Positions 26,486 through 37,257 of a stretch of DNA of 64,000 bases are shown here, piece by piece. A program made the position numbers and the translations under genes. Every line of letters starts with the position of its first letter. Position 1 is the first letter of the stretch. The DNA is taken from assembly GCA_951812805.1 (NCBI GenBank), contig CATOSZ010000009.1, positions 1 through 64,000 of the forward strand, written 5' to 3'. The notes beneath the pieces were generated by a model. It worked only from the letters and a program-made list of their open reading frames with translations, was not told the DNA's origin and made no database searches. This DNA is from an uncultured Alphaproteobacteria bacterium (GTDB lineage: Bacteria; Pseudomonadota; Alphaproteobacteria; GCA-2731375).

Positions 26486-27848
26486 GGAGCCGTAGGCGAC
26501 CGGAGGGCGGAAGCCGGTGGCCATCGCGTCGAACTTCGTTAGGTTGAGGTTGCTAAATCGACAACCGACGAAGGAGACGACACGATGACCGACGACAGCA
26601 TTGCGCTTCGGGCGCTGATTGAAAAGGCACCGGACGCCGATTTCCTGCGCGACATGATCGGCTTTGCGGCCGAGCGACTGATGGCGCTGGAGGTCGATGG
26701 CCTGCGCGGTGCCGGCCATGGCGAACGGAACGCCGAGCGGATGAACCAGCGCAACGGCTACCGCAAACGGCTCTGGGAAACCCGGGCGGGCACTGTCGAG
26801 CTGCCGATCCCGAAACTGCGCAAGGGCAGCTACCTGCCCTTCTTCCTGGAACCACGACGGACTGTCGAAAAGGCGCTCACGGCGGTGATCCAGGAAGCCT
26901 ATATCCAAGGCATCTCGACCCGCTCCGTCGACGATCTGGTCAAGGCCATGGGGATGAGCGGCATCTCCAAGAGCGAAGTCTCCCGTCTCTGCGAGGCGAT
27001 CGACGAACGGGTGAGGGCCTTCCTCGACCGTCCCCTCGAGGGCGATTGGCCCTACCTCTGGCTCGACGCGACCTACATCAAGGTGAGGGAGGCCGGGCGG
27101 ATCGTCTCGGTGGCCGCGATAGTGGCCGTCGCCGCCAATACGGAGGGACGCCGTGAGGTTCTGGGCCTGGCGATCGGCCCCTCGGAGGCCGAGACCTTCT
27201 GGAGCGACTTCCTGCGTTCACTCACGCGCCGGGGCCTGCGCGGCGTCAAGTTGGTGATCTCGGATGCCCACGAAGGGCTGAAGGCGGCGGCCGCCAAGGT
27301 GCTGGGCGCCACCTGGCAGCGCTGCCGGGTGCACTTCATGAGGAACGCATTGGCCCATGTGGCGAAAGGCCAGCGCCTGATGGTCGCCGCCGCCATCCGC
27401 ACCTGCTTCGTCCAGCCCGATCACAAGGCCGCCGTCACCCAATGGCGCCAGGTGGCCGATAGCCTGCGCCCGCGCTTCCAGAAGCTGGCCGAGCTGATGG
27501 ACGAGGCCGAGCCGGACGTGCTCGCCTTCATGACCTTCCCTGGCGACCATTGGAGCAAGATCCACTCGACCAATCCCTTGGAGCGCCTCAACAAGGAGAT
27601 CAAGCGGCGCACCAACGTCGTCGGGATCTTTCCCAACGAGGCGGCCATCATCCGACTGGTCGGCGCCATCCTGCTCGAACAGAATGACGAATGGGCCGTC
27701 GCACGACGGTACATGTCACTGGAAACCATGGCCCAGGTCAGCCATCATGAAGACATTCCGACGGCAATCGCCGCAGAATGAGCCGGCAACCTCGGCCGGC
27801 GAAGTAAGACGCGAAAAGCGCTCCTACACCACGCGATGGGACACGACC
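26486..27848 (+). mobile_element. IS256-family insertion sequence (ends approximate)
   Basis: Carries an intact IS256-family transposase. The right end is probably near 27848 (GATGGGACACGACC), because the same terminal stretch occurs alone at 12729-12790. I could not find a matching inverted repeat on the left, where the group II intron ends at 26485; the left end may have been disrupted by that intron. Confidence 0.6.
26585..27781 (+). CDS. IS256-family (mutator-type) transposase
   Basis: 398-residue DDE transposase of the IS256/mutator-like group. N-terminal helices are followed by the signature [15 protein letters not shown] (first catalytic Asp), [15 protein letters not shown] (second Asp) and the C-terminal [25 protein letters not shown] with the catalytic Glu; the conserved Cys/His segment [11 protein letters not shown] lies between. 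Length matches the family. GAAGGAG precedes the ATG. It appears intact. Confidence 0.95.
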   Translation: MTDDSIALRALIEKAPDADFLRDMIGFAAERLMALEVDGLRGAGHGERNAERMNQRNGYRKRLWETRAGTVELPIPKLRKGSYLPFFLEPRRTVEKALTAVIQEAYIQGISTRSVDDLVKAMGMSGISKSEVSRLCEAIDERVRAFLDRPLEGDWPYLWLDATYIKVREAGRIVSVAAIVAVAANTEGRREVLGLAIGPSEAETFWSDFLRSLTRRGLRGVKLVISDAHEGLKAAAAKVLGATWQRCRVHFMRNALAHVAKGQRLMVAAAIRTCFVQPDHKAAVTQWRQVADSLRPRFQKLAELMDEAEPDVLAFMTFPGDHWSKIHSTNPLERLNKEIKRRTNVVGIFPNEAAIIRLVGAILLEQNDEWAVARRYMSLETMAQVSHHEDIPTAIAAE

Positions 27849-27902
27849 AATACCTCAAGATCAAACACGCACGTCAAGGCAATTCCAAATGCGATTCCCC
27901 TG
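27847..27902 (+). mobile_element. ISAs1-family terminal remnant
   Basis: About 55 bp matching exactly the right end of the complete ISAs1 element at 44612-45820 (CCAATACCTCAAGATCAAAC ... GCGATTCCCCTG). It lies between the IS256 right end and the truncated macro-domain gene. The rest of that ISAs1 copy is gone, probably replaced by the IS256 insertion or a deletion. Confidence 0.85.
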
Positions 27903-27949
27903 GCTTCCGCGTCCGCCCTCAAGATGTCTCCGGTGGTATAGTTGATCAT
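27903..27949 (-). pseudogene. First codons of a macro-domain (DarG-like) gene
   Basis: The minus strand from the ATG at 27949 reads MINYTTGDILRADAE before meeting the ISAs1 remnant. This matches the start of macro-domain ADP-ribosyl-glycohydrolases, the antitoxin part of DarTG (usually continuing ALVNTVNC). The 89 bp upstream to the intron may be the tail of the preceding gene, but no frame is convincing. Too short to be functional; it records a lost toxin-antitoxin locus. Confidence 0.6.
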
Positions 27950-29213
27950 GGCCATTTCCTTCAAAGGCTTATCCCCTTGCTTCCGGTGCATCCATATGTT
28001 GAGACGGCCGACCGATTACCTCGACCCGTCGAATGCCAATCGGGTAGGAGGGGTCCTCTCGGCGCCCCTCCTCCCACACCACCGGGCATACGTTCTACGT
28101 ACCACGGCGGTTTCCGGTCAGTTGTAACGCGAGATACCTATCGGTCATAGGGACAAGCCCCTGGCCTTCGAACCAAGCCAGGGTCATGGCTTCGGTGGCT
28201 TGATAGCTGAGGGACTTGCGCCACCAGCCCTTGCCGGAGAGAGCCAAGATCCAGGCCCGCCGCTCGGGCACCCCGAGGCTTCGCAGGAAGTCCGCTTGCG
28301 CCTTGGTGCGCTTGCATTGCTTGAGCCGGACACAGCGCAGTTTTCGACGGATCCAGCCGTCGAGACGCCGAAGCTGGCTCGCGCAACGGGCATGGCGGAA
28401 GTACGTCACCCAGCCGGCGAGGAAGCCGTTGAGTTCGCCGACCATGCGCGCGAGGCTGATGCCCCGGTTGCGCCGGGTGATCTCGCGAACCCGTTGCTTC
28501 GCCCGCCGCAGGCTTTGCGGCGCGATGCCGAGCGATCCATCCGACAACAGCCGGTGGCCGAGGAACTTGCGGTCCCCGGCCGGAGCGACGGCACTTTTCT
28601 CCTGGTTGACCCGCAGATGCAACCTGCCTTGGAGGAATTCGGCGACCGAGGCCATCACCCGCTCGCCCGCCGCTCGAGTGCGAACGTAGATGTTCACGTC
28701 GTCGGCATAACGGCAGAAGCTATGGCCCCGCGCCTCCAGCATCCGGTCCAGATCGTCCAGTAGAAGATTGGCCAGCAGCGGCGACAGCGGGCCGCCTTGC
28801 GGCGTGCCCTCATGGCGCCGGATGCAGACGCCGGTCTGCATCATCCCCGCTTGCAGAAAGCGACGGATGGTGCGCAGCAGGCGCTTGTCGCCAATCCGCC
28901 CAGCCAGTCGGGACATCAGAATGTCGTGATTGACCCGGTCGAAGAACGCCTCCAGATCCAGGTCGACCACAATCCCGCGGCCTTCGGCAACGTACTTACC
29001 CGCTTGGGCCAGAGCATCGTGAGCGCTCCGGCCCGGACGGAAGCCGAAACTCGAAGCCGAGAAACCCGGATCGAGGATCGGCTGAAGGACGTGCAGGATG
29101 GCTTGCTGAACCAGACGATCCAGCACCGTCGGGATGCCCAATTGCCGCATCCCGCCTCCCGGCTTGGGGATCGAGACCCCCTTCACCGGTTGGGGCCGAT
29201 AGTCGCCTCGCGA

Positions 29214-30984
29214 GTAACAGGGGCAAAACCCCGGGCGGTCAAGCCATTTCGATGCAGCGTTGTCTGACGAGGATCGGCAGTGGGGGCACGGGTGGGGCGC
29301 CGGGGACCTTGAGGCGGTCGCCGAGATAATCCCAGAAGGAGAGGCCAAGTTTCTGGCAGGTCTTGTAGAGGCCGAGGAATGTGTCTCGGGCCTGCTTGCC
29401 GTCCTCGGAGCGTGTGCCGCCGGAGAATTTTCGCCTTGTGACCATGGCGCGGATGTCGCGTTCCGCGCCGTTGGTGTTGAGCGGGACCTCCGGGCGGTCG
29501 AGGACGACGAGCAGTTCGTCGCGGTTGGCATGCAGGCGAGCCAGGAGCCGGTCGAGGCGGAGGAATCCGGTCTTGGTCGCGAAGAGCGCATCGAAGCGGC
29601 ATGCCAGGTGGGCCCGCCGTCCTGGCGCCGGCCTTTCGCGATAGGCTTTGAGATCGGCGTAGAGTTGCCAGAGCCGTGCCTGGATGTGTTCCTTCTCGCG
29701 CCGCTGGCTCCGGGAGAAGGTCATCAGCTTGTGGATCAAGCGCTCCGCATGGACCCAGCAGAGCGCGTGGCGGCCGACGTTGAACTGGCCAGCATCGTCA
29801 CTCAGGACGACGCAGGCGCCCGCGGCCGTGCCCCTGAGCAGGCCGTGCGCGGCGATGGCGCCCCACAGCGCCCCCTCGGTGGCGGTCCGCGCGGCCCCGC
29901 GCCCGTCCCCGTGCCCGGTGATGGCGAGCCGCCCCAGGTGGGCCAGCCAGGCATCTTCGTTGGTGAAGCGCCGCGGGCAGCCCTCGGCCAGACGGGCGAT
30001 CACCGATGCGGCCAGGTCGCGCTCGGCCATGTAGGCGAAGGCGGCGGCATTGAGCACATAGTCCGCGTGGCCGGCCCGCAGCCGTTCCAGGAAGTTCAAG
30101 CGGCTCTTGGAAAACGTCGTGGCGAACCAAGCGAAGGCGTCGTTGCCGATCCCGCTCGTCACCCCGTTGCGGTTGGCGTGGCGGGCGCCGGTATCGTCGA
30201 CGCTGATCCAGGGCGCCGTCTCCAGGCCGGCGCGCAGCACCGCCTCGCCCTCGGCGACGAAGCCGTCATGGCCCTCGTTCAACAACCGCACCACCTGGCG
30301 CTTGGAGATCTTGATGCCGAGGTCGTCCAAGAGCCGCGCCAAGCGCTCCGCGCTGGTCTGGCCGCCATGATAGAGCGCCAGCACGAAACGCCTGAGCGCC
30401 GGGCCGAAGTGGCCGCGCGTCCCCGCCGGCAGCGGCGCCACGATCGTGGCCCCCTCGGGCGTCAGCCAGCGCTCGCGGCGTAACAGGACAGTGTTCGGCC
30501 GGCAGAGCAGGTCCTGAACCAGATAGTCTTCATAGCCCTTGAAGCGCGAGCCCGCCGGCACGGCGGCCCGGACGATCCGCCTCTCGTCGATGGGAACCCG
30601 GCCCTTCTTGGCCCGCCGTCCCGCCTTCCGCCCCGTCCGGCCCCGGGATACGGCCTGCTTGTCCATGCCGCTCGGCTTGATATCCGGTGGCCCGGAAAGG
30701 CCTTTGAGACGGCGGATCTCTTCGCGCAATGTCGCGTTCTCGGCACGCAGGGCCGCCTGCTCCTCAAGCAGCGTCAGAACCAGCGCCTTCAGGGCGGCGA
30801 CATCAAGATCGTCGAGATCCGGAAGCGATTCGGCCATGACGGGATCGAATCACAGACCTCCCGCCGCGAACATCGATATCTGGTCACTTGACGCGGAAGC
30901 CTCACAAGATGTGGCCGTTGAGACTCACCCCTATACCCAGGCCAGATCCCCCCGTCCCCAGGCCCGGCCTTTTGCCCCGGTTAC
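29214..30984 (-). mobile_element. IS66-family element, complete (1771 bp, single-gene type)
   Basis: Complete element with imperfect inverted repeats GTAACAGGGGCAAAACCCC (from 29214) and GTAACCGGGGCAAAAGGCC (ending 30984, complement). An exact 8-bp duplication CCTCGCGA lies at 29206-29213 and 30985-30992. It has only the large transposase gene, without tnpA/tnpB accessory genes, like the ISBst12 subgroup. The same element is at the start of the window. Confidence 0.95.
29239..30837 (-). CDS. IS66-family transposase
   Basis: 532-residue transposase. It has an N-terminal leucine-rich coiled coil (TLLEEQAALRAENATLREEI), a basic linker, a zinc-binding/helix-turn-helix region, the DDE core with ISVDDTGARHANRNG and VVLSDDAGQFNVGRHALCWVH, and a C-terminal NTNGAERDIRAMVTRRKFSGG containing the catalytic Glu. 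Intact. The first-window copy is the same protein. Confidence 0.95.
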   Translation of the reverse strand: MAESLPDLDDLDVAALKALVLTLLEEQAALRAENATLREEIRRLKGLSGPPDIKPSGMDKQAVSRGRTGRKAGRRAKKGRVPIDERRIVRAAVPAGSRFKGYEDYLVQDLLCRPNTVLLRRERWLTPEGATIVAPLPAGTRGHFGPALRRFVLALYHGGQTSAERLARLLDDLGIKISKRQVVRLLNEGHDGFVAEGEAVLRAGLETAPWISVDDTGARHANRNGVTSGIGNDAFAWFATTFSKSRLNFLERLRAGHADYVLNAAAFAYMAERDLAASVIARLAEGCPRRFTNEDAWLAHLGRLAITGHGDGRGAARTATEGALWGAIAAHGLLRGTAAGACVVLSDDAGQFNVGRHALCWVHAERLIHKLMTFSRSQRREKEHIQARLWQLYADLKAYRERPAPGRRAHLACRFDALFATKTGFLRLDRLLARLHANRDELLVVLDRPEVPLNTNGAERDIRAMVTRRKFSGGTRSEDGKQARDTFLGLYKTCQKLGLSFWDYLGDRLKVPGAPPVPPLPILVRQRCIEMA

Positions 30985-31725
30985 CCTCGCGACAACGCCG
31001 CCACCAGCGCGTCCTTGTGATCGACGAGCCAGAGCCGCAGGTCTTGGATGGTCATCCCATCCACGCCCGCCGACCCCTTGTTCGCCTTCACCCGCTTGTA
31101 GGCTTGGTTCAGGTTGGCGGAACTCACCACCCGTTCCATCAGGTCTTGCGTCAAGGCTCGTTGCCGGTCCAACGCCGTGCGCACTTGTGGCACCTCGCAG
31201 GCTCCAGTTCCGGTTCCGCCGTCACCAGGGGCCTCGGGGCGCAGCGCCTTCATCAGGGCCTCGTCGAAAAGGTCCAATTGATAGCCACCGCCTTGCTGCC
31301 GCTCCATGCTCATCGAGTTGGTCCAGACTGCTCCTTGCTATTCGGATTCGGCCCTTCGGCGCCTCGCGGCCCCTACTATGGCCTCGGCTGACTTCTCCAC
31401 CGCCGTCGCTCCCCGTCGCCGGGTCGCTACTCGGTTCCCCCGAGAGCGCTGGAGATCTCCCTGGGTAAAACCTTGATCTTTCCGCCGGTCGCGGCCGGAT
31501 TTACCAATGCGATGTCCGAACGACTATCGGGCATCGCCATCCATTGCTGGCTTACCCCATCGCACCGGCCTGATATCCGGTTTCTGTTCGTCCGCTCCGG
31601 ATTTTGCCTCCGGCTTCCTCCCCACCCCACCTCGCGGCGACGCAGTTGCCTTCAGCTAACGGTTCCGGTCGTTACGGCCCGTAGAGAACTTCCATCTCCT
31701 AGATCAACGCCATGCCAGGCACACA

Positions 31726-33632
31726 ATCGGGTAGGAGGGGTCCTCTCGGCGCCCCTCCTCCCACACCACCGGGCATACGTTCTACGTACCACGGCGGTTT
31801 CCGGTCAGTTGTAACGCGAGATACCTATCGGTCATAGGGACAAGCCCCTGGCCTTCGAACCAAGCCAGGGTCATGGCTTCGGTGGCTTGATAGCTGAGGG
31901 ACTTGCGCCACCAGCCCTTGCCGGAGAGAGCCAAGATCCAGGCCCGCCGCTCGGGCACCCCGAGGCTTCGCAGGAAGTCCGCTTGCGCCTTGGTGCGCTT
32001 GCATTGCTTGAGCCGGACACAGCGCAGTTTTCGACGGATCCAGCCGTCGAGACGCCGAAGCTGGCTCGCGCAACGGGCATGGCGGAAGTACGTCACCCAG
32101 CCGGCGAGGAAGCCGTTGAGTTCGCCGACCATGCGCGCGAGGCTGATGCCCCGGTTGCGCCGGGTGATCTCGCGAACCCGTTGCTTCGCCCGCCGCAGGC
32201 TTTGCGGCGCGATGCCGAGCGATCCATCCGACAACAGCCGGTGGCCGAGGAACTTGCGGTCCCCGGCCGGAGCGACGGCACTTTTCTCCTGGTTGACCCG
32301 CAGATGCAACCTGCCTTGGAGGAATTCGGCGACCGAGGCCATCACCCGCTCGCCCGCCGCTCGAGTGCGAACGTAGATGTTCACGTCGTCGGCATAACGG
32401 CAGAAGCTATGGCCCCGCGCCTCCAGCATCCGGTCCAGATCGTCCAGTAGAAGATTGGCCAGCAGCGGCGACAGCGGGCCGCCTTGCGGCGTGCCCTCAT
32501 GGCGCCGGATGCAGACGCCGGTCTGCATCATCCCCGCTTGCAGAAAGCGACGGATGGTGCGCAGCAGGCGCTTGTCGCCAATCCGCCCAGCCAGTCGGGA
32601 CATCAGAATGTCGTGATTGACCCGGTCGAAGAACGCCTCCAGATCCAGGTCGACCACAATCCCGCGGCCTTCGGCAACGTACTTACCCGCTTGGGCCAGA
32701 GCATCGTGAGCGCTCCGGCCCGGACGGAAGCCGAAACTCGAAGCCGAGAAACCCGGATCGAGGATCGGCTGAAGGACGTGCAGGATGGCTTGCTGAACCA
32801 GACGATCCAGCACCGTCGGGATGCCCAATTGCCGCATCCCGCCTCCCGGCTTGGGGATCGAGACCCCCTTCACCGGTTGGGGCCGATAGTCGCCTCGCGA
32901 CAACGCCGCCACCAGCGCGTCCTTGTGATCGACGAGCCAGAGCCGCAGGTCTTGGATGGTCATCCCATCCACGCCCGCCGACCCCTTGTTCGCCTTCACC
33001 CGCTTGTAGGCTTGGTTCAGGTTGGCGGAACTCACCACCCGTTCCATCAGGTCTTGCGTCAAGGCTCGTTGCCGGTCCAACGCCGTGCGCACTTGTGGCA
33101 CCTCGCAGGCTCCAGTTCCGGTTCCGCCGTCACCAGGGGCCTCGGGGCGCAGCGCCTTCATCAGGGCCTCGTCGAAAAGGTCCAATTGATAGCCACCGCC
33201 TTGCTGCCGCTCCATGCTCATCGAGTTGGTCCAGACTGCTCCTTGCTATTCGGATTCGGCCCTTCGGCGCCTCGCGGCCCCTACTATGGCCTCGGCTGAC
33301 TTCTCCACCGCCGTCGCTCCCCGTCGCCGGGTCGCTACTCGGTTCCCCCGAGAGCGCTGGAGATCTCCCTGGGTAAAACCTTGATCTTTCCGCCGGTCGC
33401 GGCCGGATTTACCAATGCGATGTCCGAACGACTATCGGGCATCGCCATCCATTGCTGGCTTACCCCATCGCACCGGCCTGATATCCGGTTTCTGTTCGTC
33501 CGCTCCGGATTTTGCCTCCGGCTTCCTCCCCACCCCACCTCGCGGCGACGCAGTTGCCTTCAGCTAACGGTTCCGGTCGTTACGGCCCGTAGAGAACTTC
33601 CATCTCCTAGATCAACGCCATGCCAGGCACAC
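31726..33632 (-). mobile_element. Group II intron copy C (1907 bp)
   Basis: Complete copy on the minus strand, 5' GTGTGCC at 33632 directly after the repC-type terminator T-run, 3' end at 31726. One base later copy E begins. Together with copy E and the repC fragment it mirrors copies A and B at 20768-24580. Confidence 0.93.
31782..33221 (-). CDS. ltrA: Group II intron reverse transcriptase/maturase (copy C)
   Basis: Intact 479-residue RT/maturase, identical in translation to copies A, B and D, with YADD and the maturase domain but no HNH endonuclease. The 411-bp distance from intron start to ATG is the same as in the other copies, so the RNA part is conserved in length. Confidence 0.95.
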   Translation of the reverse strand: MSMERQQGGGYQLDLFDEALMKALRPEAPGDGGTGTGACEVPQVRTALDRQRALTQDLMERVVSSANLNQAYKRVKANKGSAGVDGMTIQDLRLWLVDHKDALVAALSRGDYRPQPVKGVSIPKPGGGMRQLGIPTVLDRLVQQAILHVLQPILDPGFSASSFGFRPGRSAHDALAQAGKYVAEGRGIVVDLDLEAFFDRVNHDILMSRLAGRIGDKRLLRTIRRFLQAGMMQTGVCIRRHEGTPQGGPLSPLLANLLLDDLDRMLEARGHSFCRYADDVNIYVRTRAAGERVMASVAEFLQGRLHLRVNQEKSAVAPAGDRKFLGHRLLSDGSLGIAPQSLRRAKQRVREITRRNRGISLARMVGELNGFLAGWVTYFRHARCASQLRRLDGWIRRKLRCVRLKQCKRTKAQADFLRSLGVPERRAWILALSGKGWWRKSLSYQATEAMTLAWFEGQGLVPMTDRYLALQLTGNRRGT

Positions 33633-33660
33633 AAGAAAAGGGGCCGCCGAAGCGACCCCT
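33633..33660 (-). terminator. Duplicated rho-independent terminator before intron copy C
   Basis: Minus strand GGGGTCGC-TTCG-GCGGCCCC followed by TTTTCTT, then the intron at 33632. It is the counterpart of 20740-20766 with one C-to-T change (a G-U pair). The upstream candidate antisense-RNA region is also duplicated, with at least one other base difference. Confidence 0.88.
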
Positions 33661-33799
33661 AACGATGTCCTCGATAACCTCATCATTTGTCCGAACATTG
33701 GGTGCAGATTCCCGATGTCCACGATGCCGTCAGCAAGTTCATCCTCCTCAACCAGAGTTAGAGGAAGATGTGCCCTCGGCGATTCCCTGTCAAGGGCAA

Positions 33800-34632
33800 A
33801 TGCAAGGTTCCCGGAGATATCGCCCGGTCCCGCCCCGGTCGATCAACCATGCAACAGCACACCACTTCCAACACCAGCACAGTACAGTACAGCGTCCCTG
33901 GCTCGCCAACGAGAGCCTCAACCCGAGCGGCGGCCGGGAACGCTCCCCGGTCCACAAGCAGGCCGAGAGGGGCGCGGAGAGCTTTCTCGGCCTGCCCGAG
34001 GGCATCAAGCGCTTCGAGATCCTCGCCGTCCTGCGCCGGGTCGGCCTCGAGGACGGCTGGACACGCGGCCTGATCAGCCACTACGAGCTGCTGCTCACCT
34101 ACACCAGGGAGAGCGACTGGGCGCCGGGCGGACGACCCGTCGTCTGGCTCTCGGTGGAGAAGGCGGCCCAACAGCTCGGTATCTCCCCCCGCCAGGTCCG
34201 GCGCAACGAGCGGCGGATGATGGAACTGGGCGCCCTGGCCTTCCGTGATTCTCCCAACCACCGCCGCTTCGGGCGCCGCGACGGCGAGGGCCGGATCGTC
34301 GAGGCCTATGGCCTGGACCTCTCGCCCGCCGCCGCCCTGCTGCCCCGCCTGGCACGGCTGGAACAGACCCTGGTCCGGAACAGGGCCGAATGGCGCCGGC
34401 TCAAGCGGGAGATCGGCACGGCCCGCAAGGGCATCCGCGCCGCCATCGAATGGGCCCTCGAACACCAGCGCGTGAGCGACGAGATCGCCGAGACGCTCTG
34501 GCAGGGATTACAGGGCTTCGCAGAGCGGATCCGCGCCGAAACACCCCTCGATGGCTTGCGTCAACGACTGGCCGAACTCCGCGCCTTCGACGCCCGTCTG
34601 TGGCGTCTGATCGGGGAAGATCGGCCCGTGGA
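33800..34632 (+). pseudogene. Truncated second copy of repC
   Basis: Nearly identical to the first 278 residues of the repC at 19145-20599 (from MQGSRRYRPV to GEDRPVD), on the opposite strand. It is cut at 34632 by the IS21 copy 2, after which the frame runs 20 codons into the IS and stops at 34693. The conserved C-terminal RepC domain is lost, so it cannot be a normal initiator, though the N-terminal DNA-binding part could still interfere if made. Confidence 0.88.
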
Positions 34633-34804
34633 TGCGCGTTTCGGAAAGTCCCGGACACCGATTACGGAAAGTCCTGGCCAGAGATTTCAGTAAGTCGCGG
34701 CCAGTGATTCCGGAAAGTCCCGGACAGCATCACGGGGCGATCTGAGTTCAGCTTTCGGGTGCGCCGTCTCGGCGTCTACCTCTTGGCTTTTGCCGGGAGG
34801 GGAC

Positions 34805-36358
34805 ATGCCCAGACGGAAGCAGACGAGACGAACGACGGTGAGAGATGCACGAACGATCCTGCGGCTGACGCATGACCAAGGCCTCTCGGCGCGAGAGGTG
34901 GCGGAACGGCTGAAGGTCTCCAAGACGACAGTGTCGACCTATTTGCTGCGGGCCCGCGAGGTCGGCCTTACCGCCTGGCCGCTGCCGGCGGAATACGAGG
35001 ACGACGCGGTCCTGCAAGAGACGCTGTTCCGCCGCATGGGCCGGCCCCCGCGCGACAGGTGCGAGCCGCACTGGCCGACGGTCGCGGCCGAGCTGAAGCG
35101 CAAGGGGGTGACGCTGACCCTGCTCTGGCAGGAATACCGCGCCTCACATCCCGATGGCTACGGCTACACCTGGTTCTGCGAAGCCTTCACGGCGTTCAAG
35201 CGGCGCACCGGCGCCACCTGGCGCAACCGCCACGAGGCCGGTGCGGTCATGCAGACCGATTATGCCGGCCAGACGGTGGACATCGTCGACCCCGAGACCG
35301 GCGAGGTGCACGACGCGCAGATCTTCGTCGCCGTGCTGGGCGCTTCCTCGCTCACCTTCGCCACCGCCAGCCTGACCCAGCGCCTGCCCGACTGGGTCGC
35401 CGGACAATGCCGGGCGCTCGCCTACTTCGGCGGCGTGCCCAAGAGCATCGTCTGCGATAACCTCAAGGCCGGCGTCGCCAAGCCGCTCTGGTTCGAGCCG
35501 ACCCTCAACCCGACCTTCGCCGCGCTCGCCGAGCACTACGACACCACCGTCCTGCCGACCCGGGTCCGCAAGCCGCGCGACAAGGCCAAGGTCGAAGTCG
35601 CCGTCCAGGTCGTCGAGCGCTGGATCCTGGCAAGACTGCGCAATACGCGCTTCTTCTCCCTCGACCAGCTCAACCGGGCGATCCGCGACCTCCTCGAGGA
35701 GCTCAACGAGCGGCCCATGCGCAACCTTGGAAAGAGCCGGCGCCAGATGTTCGAGGCCATCGAGCGCGAGGCCCTGGCACCCCTGCCGACGACGCCCTTC
35801 GAATATGCCGAATGGAAGACCGCCAAGGTCCATTCCGACTATCACGTCGACGTCGAGCGCAGCTTCTACTCCGTGCCGCACGGCCTGATCGGCCGCAAGG
35901 TCCAAGTCCGGCTCACTCACCGCACGGTCGAGATCTTCCACAACCACAAGCGCGTCGCCAGCCATCTCCGCCGCTCACCGCATGGCGGCCATGCCACGAT
36001 CCCGGCCCACATGCCCAAGGCGCACCAGCGCTATGCCGAGCGAACGCCACAAAGCCTGATCGACCAGGCCAGCCGCATCGGCCCCAACGCCGCCCTCCTG
36101 GTCGAGCGGATGATCCGCGATCGGCCCCATCCCGAGCAAGGCTATCGCAGCGCCATGGGCGTCTTGTCGCTCGCCCGCCGATACGAACCGGAACGCGTCG
36201 AGGCCGCCTGCGCACGCGCGCTCACCATCAACACGACCAGCTACTCATCGCTCGCCGCCATCCTCAAGTCCGGCCTCGATCGCACACGCCCCGAGCGCGA
36301 ACCGCTTCTGCCGCTGCCGCCACACACCAACATCCGCGGCCCCGGCTACTACCGATAA
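34805..36358 (+). CDS. istA: IS21 transposase IstA (copy 2)
   Basis: 517 residues, same protein as 8260-9813: N-terminal helix-turn-helix, DDE integrase core and C-terminal domain intact. The ATG at 34805 has GGGAGGGG upstream. The stop is 17 bp before istB. Confidence 0.95.
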   Translation: MPRRKQTRRTTVRDARTILRLTHDQGLSAREVAERLKVSKTTVSTYLLRAREVGLTAWPLPAEYEDDAVLQETLFRRMGRPPRDRCEPHWPTVAAELKRKGVTLTLLWQEYRASHPDGYGYTWFCEAFTAFKRRTGATWRNRHEAGAVMQTDYAGQTVDIVDPETGEVHDAQIFVAVLGASSLTFATASLTQRLPDWVAGQCRALAYFGGVPKSIVCDNLKAGVAKPLWFEPTLNPTFAALAEHYDTTVLPTRVRKPRDKAKVEVAVQVVERWILARLRNTRFFSLDQLNRAIRDLLEELNERPMRNLGKSRRQMFEAIEREALAPLPTTPFEYAEWKTAKVHSDYHVDVERSFYSVPHGLIGRKVQVRLTHRTVEIFHNHKRVASHLRRSPHGGHATIPAHMPKAHQRYAERTPQSLIDQASRIGPNAALLVERMIRDRPHPEQGYRSAMGVLSLARRYEPERVEAACARALTINTTSYSSLAAILKSGLDRTRPEREPLLPLPPHTNIRGPGYYR

Positions 36359-36375
36359 CCAGGAGAAGACACCTC

Positions 36376-37152
36376 ATGCTGACACACCCGACCCTCGACC
36401 AGATGCAGGCCCTCGGCTTCAAGGGCATGGCAGAGGCTTACCGCGACATGGCCGAGCGAGGCCAATCATCGGAATTGAACCGCGAGGACTGGCTCGCCCT
36501 CATGCTCGACCGCGAGGCCGCCACCCGCGCCGACAAGCGCCTCGCCAACCGCCTCAGACAGGCCAGGCTACGCTTCCCCGAGGCCTGCATCGAGGACATC
36601 GACTTCGCCGCCGAACGAGGCCTCGACCGCCGCGCCGTCCTCTCTCTCGCCCAGGGCGTCTGGCTCAAGGCACACGAGAACCTCATCGTCACCGGCCAGA
36701 CCGGAACCGGCAAGACATGGCTCGCCTGTGCCATCGCCCATCAGGCCGCCAGGCTCGATCATTCCGTCCTCTACGTCCGCATGCCCAGGCTCTTCGAGGA
36801 CCTCGCCATGGCCCGCCTCGACGGCCGGCTGCCCCGCCTGATCGACCGCCTCGCCCGGGTCCAGCTGCTCGTCCTCGACGACTGGGGAACCCATGGCCTG
36901 ACCGACCGCCAGCGCCTCGATCTCCTGGAAATCTGCGAGGAACGATACCACCGACGCTCAACCCTCATCACCGCGCAGATCCCCGTGACCGCCTGGCACG
37001 ACCTGATCGGCGAGGCCACCATCGCCGACGCCATCCTCGACCGCGTCATCCACAACGCCCACCGCATCGGCTTGAAAGGCGACAGCATGCGAAAGAAGAA
37101 ATCGACGACCGACTTGACCCAGCCAACCACAACGGAAAACAATCCCGACTGA
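36376..37152 (+). CDS. istB: IS21 helper ATPase IstB (copy 2)
   Basis: 258 residues, same as 7466-8242. P-loop GQTGTGKTW and LLVLDDWG are intact, with AGGAGAAG before the ATG. With istA it forms a complete two-gene transposition operon, so either IS21 copy could be the active source. Confidence 0.95.
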   Translation: MLTHPTLDQMQALGFKGMAEAYRDMAERGQSSELNREDWLALMLDREAATRADKRLANRLRQARLRFPEACIEDIDFAAERGLDRRAVLSLAQGVWLKAHENLIVTGQTGTGKTWLACAIAHQAARLDHSVLYVRMPRLFEDLAMARLDGRLPRLIDRLARVQLLVLDDWGTHGLTDRQRLDLLEICEERYHRRSTLITAQIPVTAWHDLIGEATIADAILDRVIHNAHRIGLKGDSMRKKKSTTDLTQPTTTENNPD

Positions 37153-37257
37153 CGGCAACAAGGCACCCGAAGCCAAACTCCCGGAACCGGCCGGGACTTT
37201 ATGAAATCGGTGGCCAGGACTTACTGAAACCGCCGTCCGGAACTACCGAAATCCGCA

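Larger units (their letters stand above)
28095..31313 (-). pseudogene. Group II intron RT/maturase (copy E), disrupted by IS66
   Basis: The RT is cut after residue 110 (LVAALSRG) by the IS66 insertion. Residues 111-479, including YADD and the maturase domain, lie at 28095-29210, where an accidental open frame runs from IS66 into them. No intact RT is made from this copy, although RT from the other copies could serve it in trans. Confidence 0.92.
28039..31724 (-). mobile_element. Group II intron copy E, interrupted by IS66
   Basis: Same intron as copies A-D on the minus strand, 5' end at 31724 (GTGTGCC) and 3' end at 28039. It is split by an IS66 (29214-30984) with an 8-bp target duplication. 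Subtracting 1779 bp gives the standard 1907 bp. It lies one base behind copy C, making a second tandem pair. The 3' exon is TGGCATTCGACGG, next to the macro-gene relic. Confidence 0.92.
34633..37257 (+). mobile_element. IS21-family element, copy 2 (2625 bp)
   Basis: Same length and sequence as the copy in the Slam gene, in the opposite orientation: ends TGCGCGTTTCGG (34633) and ...CCGAAATCCGCA (37257). Flanks are CCGTGGA on the left and GATTCATG on the right, so there is no target duplication. The left flank is repC DNA and the right flank is chromosome-like, so the element sits at a rearrangement joint. Confidence 0.95.

Noticed and set aside
28095..29591. 498-codon ORF joining IS66 sequence to the RT C-terminus
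   Set aside because: Accidental out-of-frame IS66 reading that runs into the disrupted RT; it is a consequence of the insertion, not a designed fusion.
20768..33632. Diversity-generating retroelement or retron
   Set aside because: The RTs have the maturase domain and lie in group II intron RNA frames with repeatable ends; no template/variable repeat pair or msr/msd structure is seen.
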